DNA of 64,000 nucleotides from Tunturiibacter empetritectus (GCF_013410875.1 NZ_JACCCU010000001.1:620001-684000), one strand, 5' to 3'; numbered from the stretch's first letter, positions 54,149-63,617 are shown. Translations and numbers: made by a program. The notes: generated by a model from the sequence alone, not told the origin.

Positions 54149-56056
54149 ATGGCTTCAGGGGATCTGCAGGACGGGCAGAATCAGGACGAGCAGAATCAGG
54201 ACCGGCCGAAGCCCAACGAGCAAGCCCAGCTGGCCGCGACCCTCGCAGCCTTCTCCGCCCGTATCGAAAGCCTCGAGCAGCAACTGGCAGAGCTGCGCTC
54301 CACCCCATCCTTGCGAGCACGCAAACTCTCCTCCCCTCCGCCACCCCCATTTCCAGAGCCCACCCCACCAAACCTATCCCGCAATCTTCCCAAAGCCAGC
54401 GGTTCACTCGAAGACCGCATCGGCTCCCAACTCTTCAGCCGTATCGGGATCGTCGCGCTTCTCATTGCCACCACTCTCTTTCTCAAGTGGGCCATCGACA
54501 ACCATTGGATCGGCCCCACAGGCCGCATCCTCGCAGGCCTGATCGCAGGAGTCGCAGTCGTCGTCTGGTCCGAGCGCTTTCGCCGCCAGGGCTTCAACGC
54601 CTTTTCCTACGCCCTCAAGGCCATCGGCAGCGGAACACTTTACCTGTCCCTTTGGGCGGCCTTCCAGCTCTACCATCTGCTACCCGCCGGCGTCGCTCTC
54701 TCTGCCATGATCCTGGTCACTGCGTGGAACGCCTACATGGCCTGGTCGCAGAACAGCCAGATCCTCGCCGCCTACGCCCTCGCCGGAGCCTTTGCAACTC
54801 CTCTGCTCCTCTCCACCGGCGGCAACCATGAAGTCTTTCTCTTCACCTACATCCTCGCAATCGATGTAGCAACCGTCCTACTCGTCCGCCTCAAGCCCTG
54901 GCCGCGCCTCCTCTTCGGAGCCTTCCCCCTCACCGTAGCCTTCTTCATCGGCTGGTACATCGAATGGTTCGATGTCTACAACACCGCGAAACCTCTTGTA
55001 GTCACCGAAATCTTTATCGGCCTCTTCTTCCTGACGTTCCTGGCCCCATCCCTTCGCACTCGGCAAAACGAAGAGCACCCATCGACTCCAATTACCGAAA
55101 TCCTCCTCCCGCTAGCGAACGCAGCCTTCGCGGCACTCGCGTTTTACTCCGTCCTCCAGGACACCGGCAATCACGATCTGCTCCCATGGCTCGCGGTCTT
55201 ATTCGCCGCACTCTATCTAGGCCTCATGCGCCTGCCCCAACCCCGCGTCACCTCCGCCGTTCATCTCTCTCTCGCAATCGTCTTCCTCACCATCGCCATC
55301 CCCCTCAAGGCCAGTGGCCGCTGGATCATCGTCGGCTGGCTCGCTGAGGGCGCAGCCCTGCTATGGATCGCAGCCCGTCTGTCCAGCCCCGCACCTGATA
55401 AAACTCCTGAGCCAGCCCCGCTCATCCTTCGCCGCCTCGCCGCCGCTGCTCTCATCCTTGGCATCTGCGGCCTCCTGGTCGAACCCTTCTGGCTCAACGA
55501 ACGAATCGACACCGCATTCCTCAATCTCCGCTTCGCCACCGCCCTCTTCGGACTCGCCGCTCTAGGCCTCTCCGCGTTCTTCGCGCATGGCCCCATTCGC
55601 TACTCCGGCCAGCAGAACAAAGCCTTCCCCAACTGGCTCACCATCGCGGGATCCTCCATCGTCGCGTTCAACTTCATAGCCATCCTCGCCTGCCTCCGCG
55701 AGCTTGACTCCGCATGGAGCGTCAATGCGGGCAATCCCGAAGCCGACCTGCAAAAGGCTCTCGCCATCTCCGCCTTCCTCATGCTCTACGGCGCCGGCCT
55801 GCTCGCCATCGGGTTCTGGAAGCGTTCCGCCTTCATCCGCTGGCAGGCGCTCTTGCTGTTGGTCTTCACCATCGGCAAGGCCTTCCTTTACGACCTGCGC
55901 AACCTTAGCCAGGGCTACCGAGTTCTAAGCTTTCTCGGACTAGGAGCCCTGCTGATGGCCATCAGCTTCGCCTACCAGAAAGACTGGCTGGCCCTCCGCC
56001 TCCCCAACCCAACATCCGAACCTCAACTGCCTAAACACGACGGAGGCGATCAGTGA
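54149..56056 (+). CDS. DUF2339 polytopic membrane protein
   Basis: The 635-residue protein has an N-terminal soluble part (about 1-95) with a short coiled coil (FSARIESLEQQLAELRS) and a Pro-rich linker. Some 15-20 membrane segments follow in the DUF2339 pattern (GIVALLIATTLFLKWAIDNHWIGPTGRI; YALKAIGSGTLYLSLWAAFQLYHLLP; GNHDLLPWLAVLFAAL). The frame is open to 53351, but that part is antisense to the receiver-Hpt gene, so the ATG at 54149 is used. Its stop overlaps the start of a DUF3999 gene. The function of the family is unknown. Confidence 0.9.
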   Translation: MASGDLQDGQNQDEQNQDRPKPNEQAQLAATLAAFSARIESLEQQLAELRSTPSLRARKLSSPPPPPFPEPTPPNLSRNLPKASGSLEDRIGSQLFSRIGIVALLIATTLFLKWAIDNHWIGPTGRILAGLIAGVAVVVWSERFRRQGFNAFSYALKAIGSGTLYLSLWAAFQLYHLLPAGVALSAMILVTAWNAYMAWSQNSQILAAYALAGAFATPLLLSTGGNHEVFLFTYILAIDVATVLLVRLKPWPRLLFGAFPLTVAFFIGWYIEWFDVYNTAKPLVVTEIFIGLFFLTFLAPSLRTRQNEEHPSTPITEILLPLANAAFAALAFYSVLQDTGNHDLLPWLAVLFAALYLGLMRLPQPRVTSAVHLSLAIVFLTIAIPLKASGRWIIVGWLAEGAALLWIAARLSSPAPDKTPEPAPLILRRLAAAALILGICGLLVEPFWLNERIDTAFLNLRFATALFGLAALGLSAFFAHGPIRYSGQQNKAFPNWLTIAGSSIVAFNFIAILACLRELDSAWSVNAGNPEADLQKALAISAFLMLYGAGLLAIGFWKRSAFIRWQALLLLVFTIGKAFLYDLRNLSQGYRVLSFLGLGALLMAISFAYQKDWLALRLPNPTSEPQLPKHDGGDQ

Positions 56057-57345
56057 AGTCTGCGATCCTTCTGACCCTTATTCTCTGGCAGGCAGCCGCA
56101 ACTCCGGAGCCCACCGACCCGCATTACCTACGCTATGAACGAACCATCACTGCGTCAGGTGCAGGTCAAAGCTGCGCCATCATCGACCCATCCCTCTTTC
56201 CGCACGCCGGCCCATCGCTCAAAGATCTCCGCCTCTTCCAGGACAACCGCGAGATTCCCTACGCCATCACGCTGAGCGAGCCGCAGCAGCCTGACAGCGA
56301 TTCTGCCACCATCCGCAACCTCGGCCTCCGCGGTCGCAACATCGTCTTCGATCTCGAGATGCCGAACCGGCCCTACACCGAGCTTACCCTCGATCTGGCT
56401 GGACACGACTTCATCGCCACCGCCACCGTCTCCGGCACCCGCGACCCCAACTACGCAAACCAGACCGATCTCGGCGAGTTCACGATCTTCGACCTCACCA
56501 GCCAGCATCTCTCGCGCAGCACGACGATCCACCTGCAGGAGACCAGCCTCCCCTATCTCCACATCGAACTAGCCGTCTCCCCGGCCACCGGCACGCACAC
56601 TTTAGACACCTCTCCCCAGGCCCTGCAAAAGATGGTGCAGGGCATCACGGTCCCTCCCAGCCGTGAAGCTCAGTCCCTCTACACCACAGCAGTCCAGACT
56701 GCCACGATCACTCCGCGCGGCCGCAAAACCGTCGCGACCTTCGCCCTGCCGCAACGCATCCCTATCGAGCGTGTCTCCTTCTCCATCTCGCCCACCTTCA
56801 AAGCGAACTTCAGCCGCGACATCAGCATTACGGACCACCCCACCGCCCCCAACCCGGCCGACGCACTCAGCGAAACCCTCGCCGGCACCATTCTCCGCGT
56901 CCACCTCACCCAGGCTGGCCGCGAGATCCGTCAGGAGCAACTCAGCGTTCCCGCCACGCTCGGCTCCAACATGCAGAGCGCAGCTACAGTCGAAGTCGCA
57001 GTCAACAACGGGGACGACGCCCCGCTTCCCATCACCGCCATTCGCCTCGAGATGCGTCAGCGCAAGATCTGCTTCGACGCCCCCACGGCTCAGCCTCTCA
57101 CCCTCTTCTATGGAGACGCCGCCCTCACCGCGCCGCAGTATGACTACACGCGCCTCTTCTTCTCTTCAGCCGAGTTCCACGCAGCAAACTTAGGCCCAGA
57201 GCAGTTCAATCCCGCCTATCGCGACCGCCCCGATGCGCGCCCACTCACAGACCGCCATCCCCATCTGCTCTGGATCGCTCTTCTGATCGTGATCTGCATC
57301 CTAGCGATCGTTGCCATCCGCTCGTCGAAGACAGTCCACCACTAG
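56053..57345 (+). CDS. DUF3999 exported protein
   Basis: The 430-residue protein has a signal sequence (AILLTLILWQAAA), beta-rich domains with PHYLRYERTITASGAGQSC, LRLFQDNREIPYAI and TPRGRKTVATFALPQRIPIERVSF, and a C-terminal membrane anchor (LLWIALLIVICILAIVAI). This matches DUF3999. The GTG start overlaps the DUF2339 stop (GTGA), so the two are translationally coupled. DUF2339 and DUF3999 genes are often neighbours, which suggests a membrane complex (inference). Confidence 0.9.
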   Translation: MKSAILLTLILWQAAATPEPTDPHYLRYERTITASGAGQSCAIIDPSLFPHAGPSLKDLRLFQDNREIPYAITLSEPQQPDSDSATIRNLGLRGRNIVFDLEMPNRPYTELTLDLAGHDFIATATVSGTRDPNYANQTDLGEFTIFDLTSQHLSRSTTIHLQETSLPYLHIELAVSPATGTHTLDTSPQALQKMVQGITVPPSREAQSLYTTAVQTATITPRGRKTVATFALPQRIPIERVSFSISPTFKANFSRDISITDHPTAPNPADALSETLAGTILRVHLTQAGREIRQEQLSVPATLGSNMQSAATVEVAVNNGDDAPLPITAIRLEMRQRKICFDAPTAQPLTLFYGDAALTAPQYDYTRLFFSSAEFHAANLGPEQFNPAYRDRPDARPLTDRHPHLLWIALLIVICILAIVAIRSSKTVHH

Positions 57346-57402
57346 CTGTCGCATATCTTCCGACCAAAGGGAGGATCAACGCCGCTCATCCCACCCGGAA
57401 AA

Positions 57403-57457
57403 GGTATACGCGTCACGAAGTGACCGCCCCACGCGCAGTGGGCCCGTCCGGCAGGAC
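57403..57457 (+). repeat. Hairpin repeat R1 (GGTATACG...CGGCAGGAC)
   Basis: It lies between the convergent DUF3999 and ftsK genes. GGTATACGCGTCACGAAGTG leads to CCCAC-GCGCA-GTGGG (57428-57442), a 5-bp hairpin, and then CCCGTCCGGCAGGAC. The element recurs at 62401-62455 (inverted) and in part at 62546-62579. Confidence 0.7.
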
Positions 57458-57471
57458 AGAAGGTTTTGAGC

Positions 57472-60153
57472 TTACCGAATCGCCGCATCCACTTCACTGA
57501 TCCAATTCGCCGACTTCAGAATCTCACGCGGCTTCGACCCATCCGCAGGCCCCACCAGACCATCGTTGTACATCATGTCGATCAGGTGAGCGGCCCGTCC
57601 ATAACCGATCCGAAGCCTGCGCTGCAGCAGGGAAGTGCTCGCCTTCCCAAACTCAAACACCAGCCGAACCGCATCGTCATACAGCTCGTCGTTATTGTCC
57701 CCATCGACGCCGCCATCGCCATCCTTGCCGGTACCGGTATCTTCCTTCGGTCCTTCCAGGAAGCCATGCACATACTCAGCCTCGCCCTGCGCCTTCCAGA
57801 ACTCAGTCACAGCCGAGATCTCTTTCTCCGTCACAAACGGCGCATGCACCCGCTGCACCCGGCTGGTCCCCGGCGGCAGATACAGCATATCGCCGCGCCC
57901 CAACAAACTCTCCGCGCCATTCGAATCGATGATCGTCCGCGAGTCCACCTTCGTCGCCAACCGGAAGCTCATACGAGTCGGCACATTCGCCTTGATCAAT
58001 CCCGTAATCACATCCACCGAAGGCCGTTGCGTCGCCAGCACAAGATGAATGCCCACCGCGCGCGCCATCTGCGCCAGCCGCGTAATCGACTCCTCGACAT
58101 TCGCCCGATCCAGCATCATCAAGTCAGCCAACTCATCAATGATGATGATGATGTAAGGCAGCGGCTCCTGGTTCACATCCTCAAACAAGTACTCGCTGCC
58201 ATGGTCGAACAGCTTGTTGAACTGATCGATATTCCTCACATGATTCGCAGCCAGCAGCTTCAGCCTTCGTTCCATCTCACGCACAGCATTCCGCAGTGCA
58301 TTCGCCGCCAGCTTCGCCTCCGTGATGATCGGCGTAAACAGATGCGGGATTCCCTCATACATCCCAAGCTCCACCCGCTTCGGGTCCACAAGTATCATGC
58401 GAACCTGCTCCGGAGTCGACTTGAACAGCACACTCATGATCATCGCGTTGATCGCAACCGATTTACCCGAGCCAGTCGAACCCGCAATCAGAACGTGCGG
58501 CATACTCGCCAGATCCGCAGTGACGATGCGCCCGTTGATGTCCTTCCCAAGTGCAATCGCCAGCCTGCTCTTACTCTGCGCAAAGCTCTCACACTCGACC
58601 ACATCCCTCAGCCAGATCGTCTCCCGCTCATGGTTCGGCACCTGAATCCCAACCGTGCTCTTGCCCGGCATCCGCTCAATCAAGATCGACTCAGCCGCCA
58701 TCGCCAGGCAAAGATCATCTGCCAGCCCCGTGATCCGGGCGACCTTCACGCCAGCCTCCGGCTTGAACTCGAACGTCGTCACCACAGGCCCGGGATTGAT
58801 CTGGGTCACCTGCCCATCGACGCCAAACTCAGCTGACTTCTCCACCAGTACGCGCGCCTCTTCACGCAGCGCATCCTCGCGAACCACAGCATGCTCTTCA
58901 CTCCGATAAAGCAGCGACGAAGGCGGAAGCTTATACCCCCGCACACTCTTCGGCACAATCGTCACAGGTTTGATATCCGCATCCGCACGTTTACCGAACG
59001 AGATGCCATCCGGCAGCGTATGCGACTGCTGCGATGCCGGAGCGCCCGGAGCAGCATACGAAGCTCGCGGCTCTTCCATCACCTTCTTCGGCGCACGTGT
59101 TGGAGCCGCAGCCTTCATCGAAGCCGGCTCACGCCACTCCTCAGCACCGCCAAACTCTCTAAAATTCGACTCATCATCCAGCCCATGCACCGGGGCCGCA
59201 GCCTTCGCCAGCACCTCAGCAAACGGCGCAACCGCCGCAGCCGCTGTGCCAAACGCCGTCACCGGAGGAGCATCCACCAGAGTCCGCGGCATCGCCTCGA
59301 AGATCGAAGAATGATGGCCACCCGCAACAACCTCCTCAGGCACAATCGAGATAGGCTGCACCTTCTTCTTCTTACTTAACCAGCCGAACAAACCACCCAG
59401 CAGTGTCGTTGGTTCCGGCTCAGGCTCTAGCCTTCTACGCTCTGCCGCCTCCGCAAGCTCACGAGCACGCCGCGCCCTCGCATCAGCCTGCTCCCGCTTG
59501 CTTCCATAGCCTTCCTCAAGATCAACCTCGGCGCCAGCACGACGACTTCGCCGCTGCGACCACCACTCCCACAGCCGCTGCAAGAATCCAAACCGGATCG
59601 TCGCCCACTCACGCGCCGTATTAAAGGTAAACGTCGTCGCCAGATACAGCGACACCGCCACCATCAGCGACAGCACAATGGCCGCGCCCGGCAAATTCAA
59701 ATAGTGCACCAGCAGATCCGTCAGCAGTCGCCCCGTCGTCCCCTCGATAGGCAGCGAACCACGCCACATCATCTCCCCCGGCAACAAAGCAATCGCCGCC
59801 GGCCCAAACACCACCCACATCCCCAGCCCAATCATCTTTGCCAGCGGAGACCCAGCCGGCCGCGAACGCATCCAGCAGATTCCAAGCCGTCCCAACACCA
59901 GCGGCAAAAAGAACGCAGCCACCCCAATCAGCTGCAGCATCGCATCCGCGAGATAAGCCCCAACCATCCCCGTCCAATTATGCGCCGGCCGCCCCTTCAC
60001 GTACTGTCCCACCGTATCGAACGACGGATCGGTCGGCGTGTAACTCGCCAGCGCCAGCATCAGCAGGCCCGCGCTCACCAATACGACCATCCCAAGAATC
60101 TCATTCAGGCGGCGGTTGCGCGTCGGGGTCGAAACAAGTCTCAGAGTTTTCAT
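57472..60153 (-). CDS. ftsK: DNA translocase FtsK
   Basis: FtsK is anchored at the division septum and pumps chromosomal DNA toward dif. The 893-residue protein has four membrane segments in about the first 190 residues, then a linker rich in Ala, Pro and charged residues (about 220-430). The motor has Walker A GSTGSGKSVAIN and Walker B IIIIDELADLMM, and the gamma winged helix ends it (LYDDAVRLVFEFGKASTSLL, RAAHLIDMMYNDGLVGP). All domains of a functional FtsK are present. A hairpin repeat lies just after its stop. Confidence 0.96.
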   Translation of the reverse strand: MKTLRLVSTPTRNRRLNEILGMVVLVSAGLLMLALASYTPTDPSFDTVGQYVKGRPAHNWTGMVGAYLADAMLQLIGVAAFFLPLVLGRLGICWMRSRPAGSPLAKMIGLGMWVVFGPAAIALLPGEMMWRGSLPIEGTTGRLLTDLLVHYLNLPGAAIVLSLMVAVSLYLATTFTFNTAREWATIRFGFLQRLWEWWSQRRSRRAGAEVDLEEGYGSKREQADARARRARELAEAAERRRLEPEPEPTTLLGGLFGWLSKKKKVQPISIVPEEVVAGGHHSSIFEAMPRTLVDAPPVTAFGTAAAAVAPFAEVLAKAAAPVHGLDDESNFREFGGAEEWREPASMKAAAPTRAPKKVMEEPRASYAAPGAPASQQSHTLPDGISFGKRADADIKPVTIVPKSVRGYKLPPSSLLYRSEEHAVVREDALREEARVLVEKSAEFGVDGQVTQINPGPVVTTFEFKPEAGVKVARITGLADDLCLAMAAESILIERMPGKSTVGIQVPNHERETIWLRDVVECESFAQSKSRLAIALGKDINGRIVTADLASMPHVLIAGSTGSGKSVAINAMIMSVLFKSTPEQVRMILVDPKRVELGMYEGIPHLFTPIITEAKLAANALRNAVREMERRLKLLAANHVRNIDQFNKLFDHGSEYLFEDVNQEPLPYIIIIIDELADLMMLDRANVEESITRLAQMARAVGIHLVLATQRPSVDVITGLIKANVPTRMSFRLATKVDSRTIIDSNGAESLLGRGDMLYLPPGTSRVQRVHAPFVTEKEISAVTEFWKAQGEAEYVHGFLEGPKEDTGTGKDGDGGVDGDNNDELYDDAVRLVFEFGKASTSLLQRRLRIGYGRAAHLIDMMYNDGLVGPADGSKPREILKSANWISEVDAAIR

Positions 60154-60525
60154 TGGGGAGCCTTCATGTGAGGGGGACGCGCGGGCCCATTCGTCACGGT
60201 GCGCACAACCTCACGCCGTCCGATCCAAACCGAGCCCGCAAATCACCAGAGCACCTTCGATTATCCCAGACCCTTCCCTCCCCCCTGCACAAATGTCGAA
60301 AAACCTCACTTCGGGGTACCCACATACAAACCCACGGGCACTCTCCGCATCTACTCTTTCATATTCACCGCCGAGCCAAATTTCACTCGGCGGTCCTTAG
60401 AACCGGTTGGCAGGGGAGCGGGATTTTCGCGATTTCTCCTGCTTGCCGTCGGCAGAGGAGAATCGCGCACAGCCGACGGACCCTGCTCCAACCGGACCCA
60501 CACTTTACCCAGGATTGAGGTCATC
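60154..60525. other. Intergenic region without a recognised gene
   Basis: The 372 bases separate the divergent ftsK and PA2169-type genes and should hold both promoters. A frame on the + strand is open here and continues into the downstream gene, but it has no conserved features. No clear promoter or repeat was recognised. Confidence 0.5.
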
Positions 60526-60990
60526 ATGCCAACAGATACAGGTAAGCAGAACGAAATGCAGCGCGCTCTAAATTCCCTCATCAGCACCCTTCTCGACAGC
60601 CAGAAAGGCTTTGCCGACATCGGCGAACATCTGAAAGACGACACCCTGAAGCGCTACTTCCTCGCCGAATCTCTCAAGCGCGCCAGCTTCCGCGGCGACC
60701 TAGAAGAGATCCTCCACCAGAATGGCGTACACGACATCAAAGAGTCCGGCACGACCGCCGGCGCTATCCACCGCGTATGGGGAGACCTGAAAGCGAAGCT
60801 AGGCGGCGGAGACCACACTCTTCTCGAGACTGCCGAACAAGGTGAAGACGAGGCCAAGAAGGCCTACGCAGACGCCCTCAACCAGGATCTTCCGCTTCCC
60901 GTTCGCCAGCTCGTCGCAGAGCAACAGGCCCACGTCATCACCTCCCACGACTACGTGAAGAGCCACCGCGACGCACTCGTATCCAAATAG
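60526..60990 (+). CDS. PA2169-type four-helix-bundle protein
   Basis: The 154-residue protein is mostly helical: MQRALNSLISTLLDSQKGFADIGEHL, then LKRYFLAESLKRASFRGDLEEIL and DALNQDLPLPVRQLVAEQQAHVITSHDYV. This matches the PA2169/DUF2383 family, which adopts a ferritin-like four-helix bundle, often stress-linked; its function is unknown. The ATG at 60526 follows GAGG. The long upstream open frame is not used. A strong terminator follows. Confidence 0.88.
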   Translation: MPTDTGKQNEMQRALNSLISTLLDSQKGFADIGEHLKDDTLKRYFLAESLKRASFRGDLEEILHQNGVHDIKESGTTAGAIHRVWGDLKAKLGGGDHTLLETAEQGEDEAKKAYADALNQDLPLPVRQLVAEQQAHVITSHDYVKSHRDALVSK

Positions 60991-61023
60991 TCAGAAGTAA
61001 CCAAGGGCGTACCAATTCGACGA

Positions 61024-61060
61024 CGGGCAGCGAGTTTGACCTCGCTGCCCGATTTTTTTT
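61024..61060 (+). terminator. Intrinsic terminator after the PA2169-type gene
   Basis: CGGGCAGCGAG (61024-61034) and CTCGCTGCCCG (61041-61051) form a perfect 11-bp stem with a 6-base loop, followed by A and eight T residues. This is the clearest terminator in the window. Confidence 0.93.
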
Positions 61061-61099
61061 GTTAGCGTGAAGCATGCGAAAACAAGGAAGTGATTCAGT

Positions 61100-61456
61100 A
61101 TGATCGGACGCATTCTTCTCGCCGCAATCTTCCTCATCTCTGGTGTCCTTCACTTTCTCGCTCCAGGCGTCTACCTCCGCATCATGCCGCCTTACCTCCC
61201 TGCACACACACTCCTCGTCCACATCAGCGGCGCAGCAGAGCTACTCGGCGCCATCGGCCTGCTAATCCCCACCACGCGCCAAGCTGCGGCCTGGGGTCTG
61301 GTCCTTCTGCTGATCGCCGTTCTGCCGGCCAACATCTACATGGCAACGTCACATCTGCGCCTGCCCGGCATCATGGGACAAAGCTGGGCGCAGTGGCTGC
61401 GCGTCCCCCTGCAGATCCCACTTATCTACTGGGCCTGGCTCTACACCCACCGATAA
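61100..61456 (+). CDS. DoxX-like small membrane protein
   Basis: The 118-residue protein has four hydrophobic segments (ILLAAIFLISGVLHFLAP, LLVHISGAAELLGAIGLLIP, AAAWGLVLLLIAVLPANIYMA and the C-terminal IPLIYWAWLY). The motif GAAELLGAIGLLIP is characteristic of DoxX-like proteins. Such proteins can interact with respiratory or redox systems, but their function is mostly unknown. AAGGAAG precedes the ATG. It converges on uppP. Confidence 0.85.
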   Translation: MIGRILLAAIFLISGVLHFLAPGVYLRIMPPYLPAHTLLVHISGAAELLGAIGLLIPTTRQAAAWGLVLLLIAVLPANIYMATSHLRLPGIMGQSWAQWLRVPLQIPLIYWAWLYTHR

Positions 61457-61469
61457 CTAACTGCGCAAT

Positions 61470-62354
61470 CTAGTACCCCGCGTGATACAGCCCAAACACC
61501 ACCACCGAGGCCACCAGGCAATAGATCCCAAACAGATACCAGCGTCCCTCCTCCAGCCAGCTGCTCAACCACCTCAAAGCCAACAGTCCTGCCAGAAACG
61601 CAAACACCGCACCCAGCAACCCCATCACCACGCTTCCGTGCAGATCAATCGGCACACCCGCCGCCGTCGCCTCATGGGATGCCTTCACCAGCCGCATCAC
61701 CTCGCGCCCAACCGCCGGAGGTGTCAGCACCACGGCCAGCGCAAAGCTGAACCGCTCAGCCCGCTCCTTGCTCGCACCTGCCAACATTCCCGTCGAGATC
61801 GTAGCGCCGGACCGCGAAAATCCGCGGAACGGCAGACACAGTCCCTGAATCGCGCCGATCCAACCCGCCTGCCGCATCGTCACGCTGTCGCCATAGACTT
61901 GCTCATGCGCGCCCATGCGCCGCTTCTCCATCAGCCCCGCAAGCAGAATCAACAGACCGGCAGCGAACAACGCAGGAGCAATCAGATCCAGCCGCCCAAA
62001 TAGCAGCTCAATCTCACCCTTCGAAGCCCCTTTGAACGCTGTCTTCTCGATCAGCTTGATGATCACTTCGCCAATCACAGCCGTCAGCAGTGAAGCCCAT
62101 ACGACCCGGATCAAAAATCTTTTGAACGCATCGCCGCTGGAAAAATAGGTCTTCTTCCACTGATTCCAGAAGTAGACAATCACGGCGAACATTGTGCCTG
62201 TATGCAGCATCACCAGCAGTAGCGTCATCTGCGGCGTCGTCGGGTCCAGCCCCAACAGCTTTTCGGCGACTACAACGTGAGCGGAACTCGAGACAGGCAA
62301 TAACTCAGCGAGCCCCTGCACAATGGCAAGGATGATGACATGAAGAATCGACAT
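61470..62354 (-). CDS. uppP: Undecaprenyl-diphosphatase
   Basis: UppP (BacA) recycles undecaprenyl pyrophosphate in the cell envelope and confers bacitracin resistance when abundant. The 294-residue membrane protein has the first catalytic motif QGLAELLPVSSSAHVVVAEK and the second motif RGFSRSGATIST, with about eight hydrophobic segments. The ATG at 62354 starts MSILHVIILAIVQGLAE. A repeat lies 47 bases upstream of its start. Confidence 0.94.
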   Translation of the reverse strand: MSILHVIILAIVQGLAELLPVSSSAHVVVAEKLLGLDPTTPQMTLLLVMLHTGTMFAVIVYFWNQWKKTYFSSGDAFKRFLIRVVWASLLTAVIGEVIIKLIEKTAFKGASKGEIELLFGRLDLIAPALFAAGLLILLAGLMEKRRMGAHEQVYGDSVTMRQAGWIGAIQGLCLPFRGFSRSGATISTGMLAGASKERAERFSFALAVVLTPPAVGREVMRLVKASHEATAAGVPIDLHGSVVMGLLGAVFAFLAGLLALRWLSSWLEEGRWYLFGIYCLVASVVVFGLYHAGY

Positions 62355-62400
62355 GCTTCTATCCTAAAGTGTCCGCTTGTATAAACGGTAAACAAGATAG

Positions 62401-62455
62401 GTCCTGCCGAACAAGCCTCCTGCGCGGAGCGCGGTCACTTCATGACACGTATACC
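62401..62455 (-). repeat. Hairpin repeat R2a, inverted full-length copy
   Basis: Read on the minus strand it gives GGTATACGTGTCATGAAGTG, CTCC-GCGCA-GGAG and TTCGGCAGGAC, matching R1 along its length. The stem arms differ from R1 but still pair. It lies in the 231-base gap upstream of uppP. Confidence 0.65.
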
Positions 62456-62545
62456 GCTTCGCAAGGCGCTCCCGATGGTCGCGAATTATGATTATCCAGA
62501 CCAACGGGAGCACCACGCGAAGCTCTAAAAAGGCGTGCGAACGCC

Positions 62546-62579
62546 CGCCCCACGCGTAGTGGGCCCGTCCGGCAGGACA
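62546..62579 (+). repeat. Hairpin repeat R2b, core copy
   Basis: The 34 bases match the core of R1 (57425-57458) at 33 positions; the only change is in the loop (GCGTA for GCGCA). The hairpin CCCAC/GTGGG is intact. It ends seven bases before the stop of the convergent SH3/TPR-like gene. R2a lies 90 bases away in opposite orientation. Confidence 0.7.
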
Positions 62580-62585
62580 TTGCCC

Positions 62586-63617
62586 CTAATCCCGATCACT
62601 CCCATAGATCGCAATCCCCTGCGAAACTCGAAATGCAATACTAGCCCCCCGCGCCGCAAACTCCGACTTCGGATACCGCGCTTTCAAATCCATCGCCAGC
62701 GCCTGCGTCCTCTTCGCCGCCTCCTCCGACCGCTTCTTATCCTCCTGCACCAGGTACATCGTCACCACCACGCCCTGCCGATACACCGCGTTGTAGAGCG
62801 CCTCCGCAGCCTTAGGCCCATCCCCATACTGCTGCGCATATTTCACATACAGCCCAGTCTCCATCTCCGGACACTTCGGCAACCCTTGCCAGTCCCCGCA
62901 CATCTTGTTGTCCAGCAGATCGAACGCAGCCCGCGCCGCAAACTCACTTCCCGGATACGTCTTCATCACCTTCTTCAGCTCGCCCTCGTAGATCTGAGGC
63001 CGCAAATAAGCCTCCTGCTCCTTCGCGCTCGGCAGCGTGCTGATATCGACCTTATCCAACTGCCAGCGAATATCCGCCGCTCGCCAGGCAGCCTCTGCCG
63101 CCAGCGGCGAATCCGGAAAATACTCCGCCACGCGCTTATAAAGCAGATGAGCCTCTTCCGCCGCACCTTTCGGTGCATGCGGCCGCTCCGCCTCATCCTC
63201 AAAGTTCGCCGCCGACCCAAACAGAATCACATCCCCGCCAGCCGTCCCCGGCCCCAGAATCCCCTTATCCCGAATCCACCCCGACGCCGGAGTCACATTC
63301 GCGTCCTCGCCAAACTCAGGCTTGTTACGGTCATCCTCATTTGCATCATCGTTGATATCGGTATTCGCAAACACCTTCACCCAGGGCCCACTCCGCTCGA
63401 CAATCTGTATCTCATGGCCAGGAGTCACCAGCGAGATCTTCTGCGCCTCGGCGTCCGATGCAACATACACATTTGCATCATGCAGCACTGTTGCAATGGC
63501 CGTCCCGTCGTAGTCCTTTCCCTTCTTCTGCCCCATTGCAGCGACGCTCGCTACCAGAAGCATCGCCCCAGCACCAACTGCCGCACATCGCATAGAAGAA
63601 ATCCGCATAGACCTCAT
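62586..63617 (-). CDS. Secreted SH3-like/TPR-like hypothetical protein
   Basis: The 343-residue protein starts with a signal peptide (AGAMLLVASVAAMGQ). Residues about 35-115 look like an SH3b domain (ATVLHDANVYVASDAEAQKI, GHEIQIVERSGPWVKVFA), then repeated helical pairs resembling TPR or YbgF/BamD-type repeats (LLYKRVAEYFPDSPLAAEAAWRAA, LKKVMKTYPGSEFAARAAFDLL, ALAMDLKARYPKSEFAARGAS). A periplasmic scaffold role is inferred. No partner gene is adjacent. The first of two nearby ATGs (63617, 63605) is used. Confidence 0.8.
   Translation of the reverse strand: MRSMRISSMRCAAVGAGAMLLVASVAAMGQKKGKDYDGTAIATVLHDANVYVASDAEAQKISLVTPGHEIQIVERSGPWVKVFANTDINDDANEDDRNKPEFGEDANVTPASGWIRDKGILGPGTAGGDVILFGSAANFEDEAERPHAPKGAAEEAHLLYKRVAEYFPDSPLAAEAAWRAADIRWQLDKVDISTLPSAKEQEAYLRPQIYEGELKKVMKTYPGSEFAARAAFDLLDNKMCGDWQGLPKCPEMETGLYVKYAQQYGDGPKAAEALYNAVYRQGVVVTMYLVQEDKKRSEEAAKRTQALAMDLKARYPKSEFAARGASIAFRVSQGIAIYGSDRD

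Noticed and set aside
57466..58836. 456-codon + strand frame over ftsK
   Set aside because: Antisense to the FtsK motor domain; the product is Arg/His/Pro-rich with no domain.
60199..60525. Upstream extension of the PA2169-type frame
   Set aside because: Non-conserved Pro/Arg-rich sequence; the ATG at 60526 has GAGG and fits the family.
61021..61060. Long inverted repeat considered as a member of the hairpin repeat family
   Set aside because: It has a perfect stem and eight T residues and no CGGCAGGAC tail, so it is an ordinary terminator.
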